A DNA stretch of 64,000 nucleotides from Chitinophagaceae bacterium (GCA_947447825.1 CANFLL010000004.1:1-64000), one strand, 5' to 3'; shown: positions 1 to 9,772, numbered from the stretch's first letter. The notes: a model not told the origin generated them from the sequence alone. Numbers and translations are program-made.

Positions 1-14
1 AAACTCTCCATTGT
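1..14 (-). rRNA. 16S rRNA gene, extreme 5' end only
   Basis: Read on the minus strand, the first bases end in ATGGAGAGTTT, which matches the conserved 16S start that continues into the universal GATCCTGGCTCAG. Only about 14 bases are inside the window; the gene continues leftward beyond position 1. The start is set by analogy with the E. coli mature 5' end. The upstream leader and two strong Bacteroidota-type promoters support an rRNA operon transcribed leftward. Confidence 0.8.
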
Positions 15-181
15 AAATGAGTTGTTGACCTGACTGTTAATCTCAATAATTAACGGTCTATCTAATTTGTATTTTTTACGCTTTACCTTGTATGATTATC
101 GCTAATCACACCCTGTTGTTTCCTAACTTTCAAAGATCTTTATAACCACTTTTTCAGTTGCTATCCGATTATTTCGGAGTG
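15..181 (-). other. rRNA operon leader with boxA-like antitermination motif
   Basis: This is the region between the promoter-proximal element and the 16S start. On the minus strand it contains TCTTTGAAAGT (126-136), similar in position and composition to the boxA-like sequence of Bacteroidota rRNA leaders. It shows no open reading frame. The boxA assignment is by resemblance only. Confidence 0.5.
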
Positions 182-214
182 CAAATGTAGGGGTTTATTT
201 TCAATTCAAACAAA
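182..214 (-). promoter_or_regulatory. rRNA promoter, proximal (TTTG / TACATTTG)
   Basis: On the minus strand there is a perfect TAnnTTTG -7 element (TACATTTG, 182-189). Two overlapping TTTG -33 candidates lie 17 and 21 bases upstream (207-210 and 211-214), after a T-rich tract. This is the known primary sigma consensus of Bacteroidota and it points into the 16S gene. Confidence 0.7.
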
Positions 215-349
215 AAAAATTTTATTTCTTTTCCCTGAACCTTTTTGACCACTTTTTAGCAACTAGATCTCATCTCATCAAGTACTCAATTTCCTCAACT
301 CAACCGCCTAATCACAACTAAAAGAACTTCCCATTTTTTGTTGGGGGTG

Positions 350-381
350 CAAATATAGAACCCTTTACATTAACAGACAAA
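350..381 (-). promoter_or_regulatory. rRNA promoter, distal (TTTG-N20-TATATTTG)
   Basis: A second, better-spaced promoter lies about 165 bases upstream of the first: TTTG at 378-381, 20 bases, then TATATTTG at 350-357, on the minus strand. Tandem promoters are usual for rRNA operons. Confidence 0.65.
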
Positions 382-991
382 TTTAATTCTAAATTTCATT
401 CATATTTCTTAAAATATAATTCATTTTATACCTAATTCAAGGCGTTTGGTGCCTTTTAACGCTTGAAATTCCTACCCTGACAATAAAATGGCTTTCTGAA
501 ACCTCTCTTCAAGCTATATATTGTATCTACCATTTTGGTATTACTATCATAGTATTACGATAAATGACCTTGATTAATCTGAAAAAGAGAAAAAGAAAAC
601 AGGCACTGGCTTTTATTGGAGGAGTATCTTCTAAAAACTATAGAATGATACTTGATTCATGCAGAAAAGCTACAGTGAAATTTCAGCATTTAGTTGCTTT
701 AACTGCATTACTAAATATATAGGTATAAGAATAGGGTGGTTTATGGAGAAGTAAAGGGTTTCAACACATAGATTGCATAGGAATATAGAAAACATAGGCT
801 TGGTGCGGGAGAGGGTTAAGAAAAAGAACACATAGAAAATGCTACTGCGTAGCATTGACCAACATTATTCGTAATAAGTTGGATAGAAGATGTAAAGAAT
901 CGGGTGGTTTATTGGACTCTGAAGAAAGGAATGCTTGTTTGAGGACTGGAAGTATTGGAATTTATCGTAAAAAATAGGGATTAAACAATTA
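382..991. other. Gene-free stretch upstream of the rRNA promoters
   Basis: I see no supported gene here. The 61-codon minus-strand ORF at 670-855 has no recognisable domain and low-complexity hydrophobic composition, and I treat it as chance. No tRNA or clear repeat was seen. Confidence 0.5.
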
Positions 992-1020
992 GGGACCGCC
1001 TAATTTGATTAAGCAGTCCC
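992..1020. terminator. Hairpin downstream of the 305-aa gene
   Basis: The arms GGGACcGC and GCaGTCCC enclose an AT-rich loop of 13 bases. The hairpin lies about 60 bases beyond the stop codon of the minus-strand gene at 1081-1998. There is no strong T-run, so intrinsic termination is plausible rather than certain. Confidence 0.45.
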
Positions 1021-1080
1021 TTGATTAATTCTGTGTTTCTATATACATATATATAGTAGTATAGAATTCACTGCATTTAG

Positions 1081-1998
1081 CTATATAACCTGTAACAGTA
1101 TGATTGAAACTTCGTGGGTATCGCCGAGGCTGAATGTAGTTGGGATTGTTTGAGTGACATATCCTGGGCAAGAGTAGGTGACAATGTAGGTGCCTGGGAT
1201 GAATTTTTCTAATTCGGCAATGCCTAAAAGATTTGTGGTGGCGGATTTTATTAAGCCATTGATGTCTATTTCTATTAAAACGCCTAGTAGTGGCTCATTG
1301 GCAGCATTGACGATATTGGCTAAAAGAGCGGTATGCTTAGTTAATCCCCTGAGTTTTTTTGCCGAATCGAAATTGCTTATTACAGAAAGCTTTGCTGAGA
1401 CACCCGATTTGAATCGTCCAAAAATTGATTTTTCTAACAAAAGAATCGTTGAATCTACTAATTTGAAGGCTGCATCTATTTCTTCATTGGATGTTTTATT
1501 GCTGCCAATGATGGTACTTGGACTAGCTATCAGGTTTTGTGCAACTACGATGTATGCTCCAGCGGCAGTCAGTTCGGCTGCAGTAATATCGTATCCTGCA
1601 ATTAGTGCTACACTATTTGCATTTAGTGCGGTTAGTACATTTTGTGCTAGTATGGTCTGCTCAACTTCGGGGATTGAATGAAAAGCACTTTTTTCAATTT
1701 GAAAAGTAGAAAGTAAAGTCTCGCTTGCTGTATCTGCGGCAAAGAGATAGGCGCGATTGGCAAGAGATAAAATGCTATCAATCATATTGGCAAAGTCTCT
1801 GTTTTTGATGATGGTGGCAGGAGAGGATTTGGTGGCCGTGGAGGAGGGCAGTAATACTTTTAGTGCTGTGAAGGCCGCTTTAAAGTCGGTGGCAGACTTT
1901 AATAGTCTTACTAGTCCAGTGAAAAGCACTGAATACGCGAAAAGAAAGTTGACAATCCTGTTATAGGATGAGAATTTTGCTGCTTGAATCTTTGTCAT
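1081..1998 (-). CDS. Hypothetical protein with C-terminal carboxypeptidase-regulatory-like beta-sandwich
   Basis: This 305-residue protein has no signal peptide. Residues about 1-215 are largely helical and alanine/leucine-rich, including the segment ITAAELTAAGAYI. Residues about 225-305 look like a CarboxypepD_reg-type beta-sandwich (GVLIEIDINGLIKSATTN followed by IPGTYIVTYSCPGYV). Similar helical-plus-beta-sandwich proteins are common in Bacteroidota, but I know of no assigned function. The gene stands alone, with a hairpin downstream and a degenerate 21-bp-periodic region starting about 170 bases upstream. That puts it in the same context as three other small beta-sandwich genes in this window. 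The start is an ATG. Confidence 0.7.
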   Translation of the reverse strand: MTKIQAAKFSSYNRIVNFLFAYSVLFTGLVRLLKSATDFKAAFTALKVLLPSSTATKSSPATIIKNRDFANMIDSILSLANRAYLFAADTASETLLSTFQIEKSAFHSIPEVEQTILAQNVLTALNANSVALIAGYDITAAELTAAGAYIVVAQNLIASPSTIIGSNKTSNEEIDAAFKLVDSTILLLEKSIFGRFKSGVSAKLSVISNFDSAKKLRGLTKHTALLANIVNAANEPLLGVLIEIDINGLIKSATTNLLGIAELEKFIPGTYIVTYSCPGYVTQTIPTTFSLGDTHEVSIILLQVI

Positions 1999-2165
1999 AA
2001 TAGATGTTTTATTTATTAAAAATTTGAATTTGATTATTGATTTATTGAATTGAATGATATTAATGATTGATTACCTTGATTTCAATGGATTTGAGACCAT
2101 AATTTTTATGAAATAGCCGCTTTTTTTTAGTGAGATGATGGGAAATAGAGGGAAATAGATGTTGA

Positions 2166-2333
2166 TTTTTTGAAGTGTGATACAGTCTTTTTGAAGTTGG
2201 CAGGGTTTTATTCGTCAAATTGTATGCTACCCTGTCACACAAAAACGCTTCCCACGAACGTGTGTATGCTACCCTGTCAGTTCGATAAAACCTTTTTTGT
2301 GTTGTGAGTAGTTTATTTGAAGTAGAATGAGCC
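2166..2333. repeat. Degenerate 21-bp-periodic array upstream of the 305-aa gene
   Basis: Shared words recur at exact multiples of 21 bases. TTTGAAG ends in the same phase near 2171, 2192 and 2318 (steps of 21 and 126). GTATGCTACCCTGTCA occurs at 2222 and 2264 (42 apart). A small dyad, CACGaaCGTG, lies in between. Divergence is high, so this is a decayed member of the 21-bp array family or a weak relative. It sits between the 305-aa gene start and otherwise empty DNA. Confidence 0.5.
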
Positions 2334-2479
2334 AAATTTAGTAGTAATAAAACTGGCAGCGAGGTATGGGGATACATCTTTTTGACCGGATGGGTGTGCA
2401 TGAAAGCAACTAACAAAATAGATGTATATATATGTAGGACGTAAAGATGGACTATTTAATTGATAGTGTAGGTTTTATT

Positions 2480-2668
2480 TGTGGAGGGAAGGAGGGGGAA
2501 GAGATAAGGAGGAGATAGGGAAAGAGGAAAAGAGTGCTGGAGGGGATAGGAGAAGAGGAGTGGAGGAGAAGAGGGAAAGAGAAGAAAGGTAAGAAAATTG
2601 GCACAAAAGCACTATGACTAAAAGAAGGATAAGAGGGAAAGAGGGAATAGGAAAAGAGTGGTGTTTAA
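2480..2668. repeat. Polypurine tract
   Basis: About 190 bases are almost all A and G on the plus strand, built from GGGAAAGAG and GGAGATAGG-like words with few pyrimidine interruptions. I tested 21-bp spacing of repeated words and it did not hold (steps of 55, 62 and 124). The 69-codon minus-strand ORF over it is low-complexity and not a credible gene. Mirror-symmetric purine tracts can form triplex DNA; that role is inference. Confidence 0.6.
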
Positions 2669-3224
2669 AAAGAATATTAAACATTGTATTATTGTGATGG
2701 CTAATAGAACATAAACAAGTTTAAAAATATGGGATTTTGTTTACAGACATTACCAAAAGGAACACTTAGAACCTGGGTTATTTGTTTTGAAGTATTTCTA
2801 AATTCTACAACATTATTATCTTGTATCCTTTGTGTTTCCTTTGTGACCTAGGTGGTAACGTTTCTGAGTATTAAACCATTTGAAGACTCTACATCTTTGT
2901 GATTTTTGTTTTTTCCTGTTTTCCTTTGTGATTAAATATCCTGAGTTGAATTGAAACCAATAGGGTTTGGCATGTTTCAAAAATTCAGGATGGTGCATGA
3001 CGCATACTTTAGTCTCAGCACTATTTTTACCTTATTAGTATAATAGTTTGAAGAAGATACTACAATATATTAAAATAGTATTTTATTTCATTAAAATGGT
3101 TGGTTAAATATGAAAAATACCATCAGTTAGTAAGTTACTTTCATGCTTTTAATTTTTTGATTGCTGTCAATAAACGAATGACTTGATTCTTGCTCTATTA
3201 ACGATGTTATATAAAATTTTTCGA
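2669..3224. other. Gene-free stretch before the pectin operon
   Basis: There is no credible gene. Around 2820-2945 are CTTTGTG-rich words resembling one arm of the dispersed 'ttaccacaaag' hairpin family seen elsewhere in the window. The track ORF start at 3183 is a TTG; the real GH28 start is 3225. I could not pick out a convincing TTTG/TAnnTTTG promoter. Confidence 0.45.
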
Positions 3225-4841
3225 ATGAAATTTACACTTTTACTAAGCTTGTCAACGTGTTTCACGATGGCAACAATTGCCCAAAATTATTCTTGGAGTA
3301 ATCTGCCCAAAGCGGATTTGCCTACATTTAAAAAGGACACTTTCAATATACTTTCTTATGGAGCGATTGAAGGGGGCAAGAAGTTGAATAGCAAAAGTAT
3401 CAACGATGCCATAAACGCTTGCAATGCCAAGGGGGGAGGAGTGGTGCTTATTCCCAAAGGCACGTGGCTTACTGGGCCAATCGTTTTGAAAAGCAATGTA
3501 AACCTGCACCTCAATCCTTCGGCTTCATTACAGTTTACCGAAGATAAAAATGAATACAAACTGATATTGGGCGACTATGAAGGTCACCCATCGCCACGAA
3601 ACGAGTCGCCTATTTTTGGTAAAGACTTAACCAATGTAGCCATCACGGGCGAAGGAACAATTGACGGACATGGAGATGTTTGGCGAGCCATTAAAAAAGG
3701 GAAAATGTCTACTGCCGAGTGGGAAGGCCTTACTGCATCTAGTGGCGTTTTGAGTGAAAATAAAAGTACTTGGTATCCATCCGAAAGCTATGCAAGAGGC
3801 GCAGCAGAAAAAGATGCTATCGTGCTTCAACCAGGAAAAACGTTGAAAGATTATGAAGGGATGAAAGACTTTTTTCGTCCGAATCTTATTGTTTTAAATA
3901 ACTGCAAAAAGGTATTGTTACAGAATACAACGTTCAAAAACTCGCCCGCTTGGTGTTTACATATTCTTCTATGTACCGATTTAACCGTTCAAGGCGTACA
4001 CGTTGATAATCCTTGGAATGCACAAAATGGCGATGCATTGGATATAGAATCATGTAAAAATGTATTGGTAGAAAACAGCACGTTCAATGCCGGTGATGAT
4101 GGCATCTGTGTAAAATCTGGGCGTGATGCTGACGGTAGAAAGCGTGGCATTGCAACCGAAAACATGGTGGTGCGCAACTGTATAGTATATCGTGCCCACG
4201 GTGGTTTTGTGATAGGAAGCGAAATGTCCGGCGGTGCAAGGAACATTTTTGTATATAACTGTAAGTTTATCGGAACTGATATTGGTCTTCGTTTTAAAAC
4301 AACACGTGGTCGTGGTGGGGTGGTAGAAAATATTTTTATCAAGGATTTGAGTATGAAAAATATTGCGCACGAAGCTATATTGTTCGATATGTATTATGCT
4401 ACAAAAGCCAAGAAAAAAGAGACTATGCCAGTAACGGAAGGCACGCCACAATTCAAAGATTTTTATGTAAACAATGTAACCTGCGATGGTGCCGAAAGAG
4501 CATTATTGATACGTGGTTTGCCAGAGATGAGCATTAAAGGGATTCATTTAGAAAACATTACCTTGAACACTAGAAAAGGATTAGAAATAATAGAAGCGGA
4601 TGGTATTTCGTTAAAGAATATGACTGTGAACTGTGAGGAAACTAACCCATTGGTACATATAGATAATGGTAGTAACATATCGATTGACAACCTAAAATAC
4701 GGAAGTAACACTAGTTTGTTATTTGGTATTGAAGGTGATAAATCTGCGGCTATTAAAGTTTCTGGAACAGATGTTACCACCGCAAAGAAAGCCGACTTTA
4801 CTAACGGAGCTACTGAACAAGCATTGATTATTGCCAAATAA
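3225..4841 (+). CDS. GH28 family pectin-degrading glycoside hydrolase (polygalacturonase-like)
   Basis: Predicted to hydrolyse alpha-1,4 galacturonic acid links of homogalacturonan, probably on oligomers in the periplasm or at the surface. The ORF track starts at a TTG; the ATG at 3225 gives a clean signal peptide (MKFTLLLSLSTCFTMATIAQ) and 538 residues. GH28 signatures appear in order in the right-handed beta-helix: NGDALDIES, AGDDGICVKSG (the DD catalytic pair), AHGGFVIGSEMSGG (HG), and RFKTTRGRGG (the R-x-K substrate motif). It is first in a plus-strand run with CE8 6 bases downstream, so co-transcription is likely. A close paralogue lies at 20170-21798. Confidence 0.93.
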   Translation: MKFTLLLSLSTCFTMATIAQNYSWSNLPKADLPTFKKDTFNILSYGAIEGGKKLNSKSINDAINACNAKGGGVVLIPKGTWLTGPIVLKSNVNLHLNPSASLQFTEDKNEYKLILGDYEGHPSPRNESPIFGKDLTNVAITGEGTIDGHGDVWRAIKKGKMSTAEWEGLTASSGVLSENKSTWYPSESYARGAAEKDAIVLQPGKTLKDYEGMKDFFRPNLIVLNNCKKVLLQNTTFKNSPAWCLHILLCTDLTVQGVHVDNPWNAQNGDALDIESCKNVLVENSTFNAGDDGICVKSGRDADGRKRGIATENMVVRNCIVYRAHGGFVIGSEMSGGARNIFVYNCKFIGTDIGLRFKTTRGRGGVVENIFIKDLSMKNIAHEAILFDMYYATKAKKKETMPVTEGTPQFKDFYVNNVTCDGAERALLIRGLPEMSIKGIHLENITLNTRKGLEIIEADGISLKNMTVNCEETNPLVHIDNGSNISIDNLKYGSNTSLLFGIEGDKSAAIKVSGTDVTTAKKADFTNGATEQALIIAK

Positions 4842-4847
4842 CAACAC

Positions 4848-5864
4848 ATGAAATTGAGTAAATTATTTGTCGCATTTCTTTATTGCCTACTAGGTTTATT
4901 GCCAATGGCAATGGGCCAAAAGCCAACTTATCCAAGTGAGTTGGTTGTATCGCAAGATGGAAGCGGCAATTTTACGACTATTCAGGAAGCGGTAAATTCA
5001 GTTAGAGATTTGTTGCAGCAACGGGTAACCATCCACATTAAGAAAGGAATTTATCACGAGAAGCTCATCATTCCTTCATGGAAAACTAAGATTTCTTTGA
5101 TAGGAGATGACAAGGAAAACACCATCGTTACCAATAGCGATTATTCTGGCAAAGCTTTTCCTAGTGGCAAAGATGTTTTTGGCAAGGATAAGTTTAGCAC
5201 CTACACTTCTTTTACTGTTTTGGTGCAGGGCAATGACTTCATTGCAGAAAACCTCACCATCGAAAATGCTGCTGGAGCTGTTGGCCAAGCGGTGGCATTG
5301 CATGTAGAAGGCGACCGTTGCCAAATTAAAAATTGTAAACTATTAGGACATCAAGATACCTTATATGCCGCTACCGAAGGAAGCCGTCAGCTATACCAAG
5401 ATTGCTATATAGAAGGCACTACCGACTTTTTGTTTGGAGAAGCTACCGTGGTATTTCAAAATTGCACCATCAAGAGTTTGACTAATTCTTATATAACGGC
5501 AGCAGCTACTACACCTCGTCAGGCATTTGGATTTGTATTGATAAATTGCAAATTGATTGCAGATTCAAGTGTGAAAAAGGTATTTCTTGGGCGACCATGG
5601 CGGCCGTATGCAAAAACAGTTTACGTTTATTGCGAAATGGGTAGCCACATTCTTGCAGAAGGATGGAACCCGTGGAAAGGCGATGCCATGTGGCCCGATA
5701 AGGAAAAGACAGCTTTTTATGCCGAGTATGGAAATACAGGTGTAGGTGCTTCTACCGATAAAAGGGTTTCATGGTCTAAACAGCTAACAAAGGAAGAGGC
5801 GCAGAAATATACTATTAGTAATATTTTAGGAGGAGTGGATAAATGGAATCCGATGGATAAATAA
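4848..5864 (+). CDS. CE8 pectin methylesterase
   Basis: Removes methyl esters from pectin so that lyases and GH28 can act on the backbone. The 338-residue protein has an N-terminal signal peptide ending near GLLPMAMGQ. CE8 hallmarks are present in order: GQAVALHVEG, GHQDTLYA (catalytic Asp and oxyanion Gln), TTDFLFGEA (second catalytic Asp), and LGRPWRPYAKTVY (substrate Arg and Trp). Length is normal for a bacterial single-domain enzyme. It lies 6 bases after GH28 and 32 bases before the PL1 gene, consistent with one operon for demethylation followed by cleavage. Confidence 0.95.
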   Translation: MKLSKLFVAFLYCLLGLLPMAMGQKPTYPSELVVSQDGSGNFTTIQEAVNSVRDLLQQRVTIHIKKGIYHEKLIIPSWKTKISLIGDDKENTIVTNSDYSGKAFPSGKDVFGKDKFSTYTSFTVLVQGNDFIAENLTIENAAGAVGQAVALHVEGDRCQIKNCKLLGHQDTLYAATEGSRQLYQDCYIEGTTDFLFGEATVVFQNCTIKSLTNSYITAAATTPRQAFGFVLINCKLIADSSVKKVFLGRPWRPYAKTVYVYCEMGSHILAEGWNPWKGDAMWPDKEKTAFYAEYGNTGVGASTDKRVSWSKQLTKEEAQKYTISNILGGVDKWNPMDK

Positions 5865-5896
5865 TGTTTTAATACAATAATTTAATAAGCATAAAT

Positions 5897-8800
5897 ATGA
5901 AAAAAGATTACTTCAAATCAATGGTAGTTTTTGCTACCATCTTTCTCGTTGGCATTCATGCTGCCAATGCCCAATTAGTAGCTTTTCCTGGAGCAGAAGG
6001 TTTTGGCAAGTATGCCACAGGTGGAAGAATAGGAACAGTGTATCATGTTACTAATCTTAAAGATGCTGGCGCAGGTTCGCTTCGTGATGCTGTTAGCCAG
6101 CCCAACAGAATTGTAGTGTTTGATACGGCGGGTGTAATAAAAATAACGGCAAGATTGCTTGTTGGTGCTAATATTTATTTGGCTGGGCAAACAGCACCAG
6201 GAGAAGGGATTACGGTGTATGGTAATGGGTGGACGTTTACAAAGTCGAGTAACACAATATGCCGATACATGAAAATAAGGATGGGCATTGTGGGTACTTC
6301 TGGCAAAGATGCGAATGGACTTGATAATGCAACCGACGTTATTTTTGATCATTGTTCAGTTTCGTGGGGAAGGGATGAGAACTTTTCAATCAATTCAACT
6401 ACTGCACAACGTATAACCATTCAAAACTGTATTATTTCTCAAGGGTTATTGACGCACTCTGCTGGTGGATTGATACAAAATGACGGTGGCATTACACTAT
6501 ACAGAAACCTTTATGCTGATAATGGAACTAGAAATAATAAAGTAAAAGGGGTTAACCAATATGTAAATAACATCGTTTATAATTGGAGTGCTGGTGCTTA
6601 TATTATGGGAGGCGATTCGCAAGGAGAGTCATTTGTTAATGTTACGGACAACTGTTTTATCATGGGGCCACTTAAATGTGTATCACCATTTTCCAGAGCT
6701 AACTCTTTATTTCACGTATATGCTTCTGATAACATAAGTGATTCTGACAGAAACGGTGTGCTAAACACTTATCCTATTCAACAGAGTGAATATGTGGGAG
6801 GTCCAGATTTTCAATCGAAACCATATTCCTATCCTTCCTTACCTACTCTGCCTGCCTCTAGCTTGGTAGATAGTTTGTTGCCTAGTGTTGGTGCTTCTCT
6901 TCCTTGCAGAGATTTAGTAGATTATTATGTAGTAAATGAAGTAAAAACTTTTGGGAAAAAAGGAGAATTTATTGCTAGTGAAGACAGGCTTCCTTTTGGT
7001 GCGCCTACCACTTGGAAATTGTGGGGTGGAGCTAAAAGAGTAGATACTGATAATGACGGTATGCCTGATGATTGGGAAAATGCTAATGGAACAAATCCTA
7101 TTGTAGACGATGCAATGGTGATTAGTGCAAATGGCTATGCTAATATAGAAAACTACATAAATGGTATTAATACTAATAGTGCGCAAAATTATTTGAGAGC
7201 ACCTTTAAATTTAAAAGCCGATTCGGCCACTCAAAGTAGTATTTCTCTTTCATGGTTCGATTACACACAAAAAGAATTAGGCTATATAGTTGAACAAAAG
7301 ATTAATGGAAGCTTTGTACAAATAGCAGTAACAGGAATTGATACCAACTATTATAAAGTAACTGGTTTAAAACCTGAAGAAGTGGATACGTTTAGGGTTA
7401 GGGCTTTCAATGCTACAGATACTTCTGCCTATACTAATGTGTTGGTTGCTAAATCTAGACCTATCGAAGTGCCTGTTTTAGATGTAAATACTTTTGCCCC
7501 CGACTTAACCTGGAGTGGTAATGTGAGTAAAGACTGGGATTCAACATCCCTAAATTGGCTAAATGGTGCTTCTGCTGCTTTGTTTGCAGATAGTAGTAAA
7601 CTTCTATTTGGCGAGGCAGGTTCTGCAGGGCAAACAATTAACATAACAGCCCAGATGGGACCAAAAGATATTGTGGTAAACAGTTCGGGTGATTATTCCT
7701 TTACTGGTACTGGTATTATTGCTGGAAATGGATCTATAAACAAAGTAGGAAGCGGAACACTTTCATTGCTTACTGATAATAAATACAAAGGAGCTACAGT
7801 TTTGCATGAGGGTACAATCGTTATTGACAGTCTTGCTAATGGACTGAAAGCAAGTTCCATTGGCGCATCTGCAAATTATGCTTTCAATTGGGTTTTAAAA
7901 GGAGGCAAGATGTCGTACATTGGTGCAAACACGAGTACAGACAGAAGTATGTCATTAGATGCTACAAGCGAATTCAACATTACTAAGTCAACCGTAACAA
8001 TGACTGGCGTAATATCTGGATCAGGCGGACTCATCAAGTCTGGTGCAGGAAGATTGGTACTAAAAAATACAAATCCATATTTGGGTGAAACAACCATAAC
8101 TGGTGGTGTTTTAGAAATAACACCTGTTAGCAGTGCCACGTTAGCAGGAGACATAATTGATAATTGTGTGGCTATTGGTACATCGAATGTATTAAGACTA
8201 CACGGAGGTACTTTTAGAACATCAGGTGGAAGCAGTACTATTTATGAAAATTATCCTATACATATATATGTAGATGATAGTACAGTAAATGGTTTGGAAC
8301 CTTACAGAAATGCCAACTTAAGCTGCACGGTTAGTGGCAATGGCACACTTAATTATGCTATTCCTTATGTACGTGAATTAATACAGGGCGATTGGTCTGA
8401 CTTTACGGGAACATTGGTAGCAAATGGTCTTGCTGCTGGTAATATTTTAATGATAGACAATGGTATAGGATTCCCTAATAACAGAGTGGTTACTGCTGGA
8501 GGAACAAAAATTGCAACTTATCAAAATAATGAGACGCTCTATCTTGGGGGACTATCTGGGCCAGCCGGAACAATGCTATCTACTGGTGGTACTAAAACAG
8601 CTTCTTTCGGAAATGGACACACTACCTACTCTGTTGGAGCTATGGGAACTGATGAAACCTTTAACGGCGTTATAAACGATCAATTATATGGAAACACTAC
8701 CGATGCAAACGGCACTACAACCATTATTAAAGAAGGTACAGGCGTATGGAGATTAACAGGTAAAAACACATACAAGGGTACCACAACCGTTGAAGGCGGT

Positions 8801-9772
8801 TCATTGATCATTAATGGTAGTCATACTGGTACTGGTAGCATTTATGTTTCTCAAGGTATTCTTGCAGGAAAAGGAAATGTTGCTGGGGATGTGTTTGTTC
8901 AAACTGGAGGTACATTGCAATCTGGAGATAGCGCAATAGGAAACTTTACATTAAAAGGTAAGCTAGCTTTGGATTCTGGAAGCGTTGTAGATATTGACAT
9001 TAATAAGGCAAAATCTACTTGGGATAAATTAACCATAACAGGCGCAGTTTCTTTGAACGGTACATTAAAAATAAATAGTACAGATAGTTTTGCTGTAGGT
9101 GATGTGTTTAAAATTTTAGTATTAACCACTTCTCCAGCTACAGGAAACTTTACCAATTTTATTCCTGCAACACCTGGAGATGGACTGGCTTGGTCTTTTT
9201 CTCCAACTACTGGCGAACTAAGTGTTGTTTCTGCATTGCCAGTTAAGCTTATTTCTTTTAGTGGTGCTAATGATAGTAAGGGCAATTTATTGAAATGGAC
9301 AACTTCCAATGAAATTAATCTATCTTCTTACATAATAGAAAGAAGTATAGATGGAAGAAACTTTACAAACATTGGAAATGTAACAGCTAATAAAAATGCT
9401 TCTGCCAATAGTTACAGTTTTGTTGATGCAAATATTTCTGATGCAGCTACTATTTATTACAGATTAAAATCTGTTGATGCTGTTGGATTTTTTGAATACA
9501 GCAAAACCATTGCTATCACTAAAAGCATTAAAAGCTTGTTTAATGTATATCCAAACCCTGTAACCTCAACGATAAATATTTCGCATGGTAAAGCTGGTGC
9601 AAACACTGTTTGTAGACTATATGCCTTAAACGGAAAGCTTATATTAGTACAACAAGTAAAAGAAAACGCCACACAAACATCCATTGATGTATCTAGGCTT
9701 GCAAATGGAAGTTATCAATTAACATTGCTTAATGGATTAGAAAAATCAAGTACAATCATCATTAAAAAATAA
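5897..9772 (+). CDS. Multidomain PL1 pectate lyase with autotransporter-type beta repeats and T9SS tail
   Basis: Predicted secreted endo-acting pectate lyase. Residues 1-26 are a signal peptide (ends ANAQ). About 27-340 form the PL1 beta-helix (FPGAEGFGKYATGG start; VIFDHCSVSWGRDENFS). At about 381-400 there is a thrombospondin-3-like calcium motif (DTDNDGMPDDWE). About 435-520 is a fibronectin III domain. About 590-1000 contains at least three autotransporter-associated beta-strand repeats (e.g. INKVGSGTLSLL, LIKSGAGRLVLK). A further beta domain follows at about 1113-1190, then a T9SS type A sorting domain (VYPNPVTSTINI). The autotransporter-like section is unusual in a lyase and makes the protein much longer than typical PL1 enzymes. 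An intrinsic terminator follows the gene. Confidence 0.9.
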   Translation: MKKDYFKSMVVFATIFLVGIHAANAQLVAFPGAEGFGKYATGGRIGTVYHVTNLKDAGAGSLRDAVSQPNRIVVFDTAGVIKITARLLVGANIYLAGQTAPGEGITVYGNGWTFTKSSNTICRYMKIRMGIVGTSGKDANGLDNATDVIFDHCSVSWGRDENFSINSTTAQRITIQNCIISQGLLTHSAGGLIQNDGGITLYRNLYADNGTRNNKVKGVNQYVNNIVYNWSAGAYIMGGDSQGESFVNVTDNCFIMGPLKCVSPFSRANSLFHVYASDNISDSDRNGVLNTYPIQQSEYVGGPDFQSKPYSYPSLPTLPASSLVDSLLPSVGASLPCRDLVDYYVVNEVKTFGKKGEFIASEDRLPFGAPTTWKLWGGAKRVDTDNDGMPDDWENANGTNPIVDDAMVISANGYANIENYINGINTNSAQNYLRAPLNLKADSATQSSISLSWFDYTQKELGYIVEQKINGSFVQIAVTGIDTNYYKVTGLKPEEVDTFRVRAFNATDTSAYTNVLVAKSRPIEVPVLDVNTFAPDLTWSGNVSKDWDSTSLNWLNGASAALFADSSKLLFGEAGSAGQTINITAQMGPKDIVVNSSGDYSFTGTGIIAGNGSINKVGSGTLSLLTDNKYKGATVLHEGTIVIDSLANGLKASSIGASANYAFNWVLKGGKMSYIGANTSTDRSMSLDATSEFNITKSTVTMTGVISGSGGLIKSGAGRLVLKNTNPYLGETTITGGVLEITPVSSATLAGDIIDNCVAIGTSNVLRLHGGTFRTSGGSSTIYENYPIHIYVDDSTVNGLEPYRNANLSCTVSGNGTLNYAIPYVRELIQGDWSDFTGTLVANGLAAGNILMIDNGIGFPNNRVVTAGGTKIATYQNNETLYLGGLSGPAGTMLSTGGTKTASFGNGHTTYSVGAMGTDETFNGVINDQLYGNTTDANGTTTIIKEGTGVWRLTGKNTYKGTTTVEGGSLIINGSHTGTGSIYVSQGILAGKGNVAGDVFVQTGGTLQSGDSAIGNFTLKGKLALDSGSVVDIDINKAKSTWDKLTITGAVSLNGTLKINSTDSFAVGDVFKILVLTTSPATGNFTNFIPATPGDGLAWSFSPTTGELSVVSALPVKLISFSGANDSKGNLLKWTTSNEINLSSYIIERSIDGRNFTNIGNVTANKNASANSYSFVDANISDAATIYYRLKSVDAVGFFEYSKTIAITKSIKSLFNVYPNPVTSTINISHGKAGANTVCRLYALNGKLILVQQVKENATQTSIDVSRLANGSYQLTLLNGLEKSSTIIIKK

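Noticed and set aside
670-855. 61-aa minus-strand ORF upstream of the rRNA promoters
   Set aside because: No domain, hydrophobic low complexity, no conserved context.
2475-2684. 69-aa ORF over the polypurine tract
   Set aside because: Ser/Pro/Leu low complexity produced by purine-only DNA.
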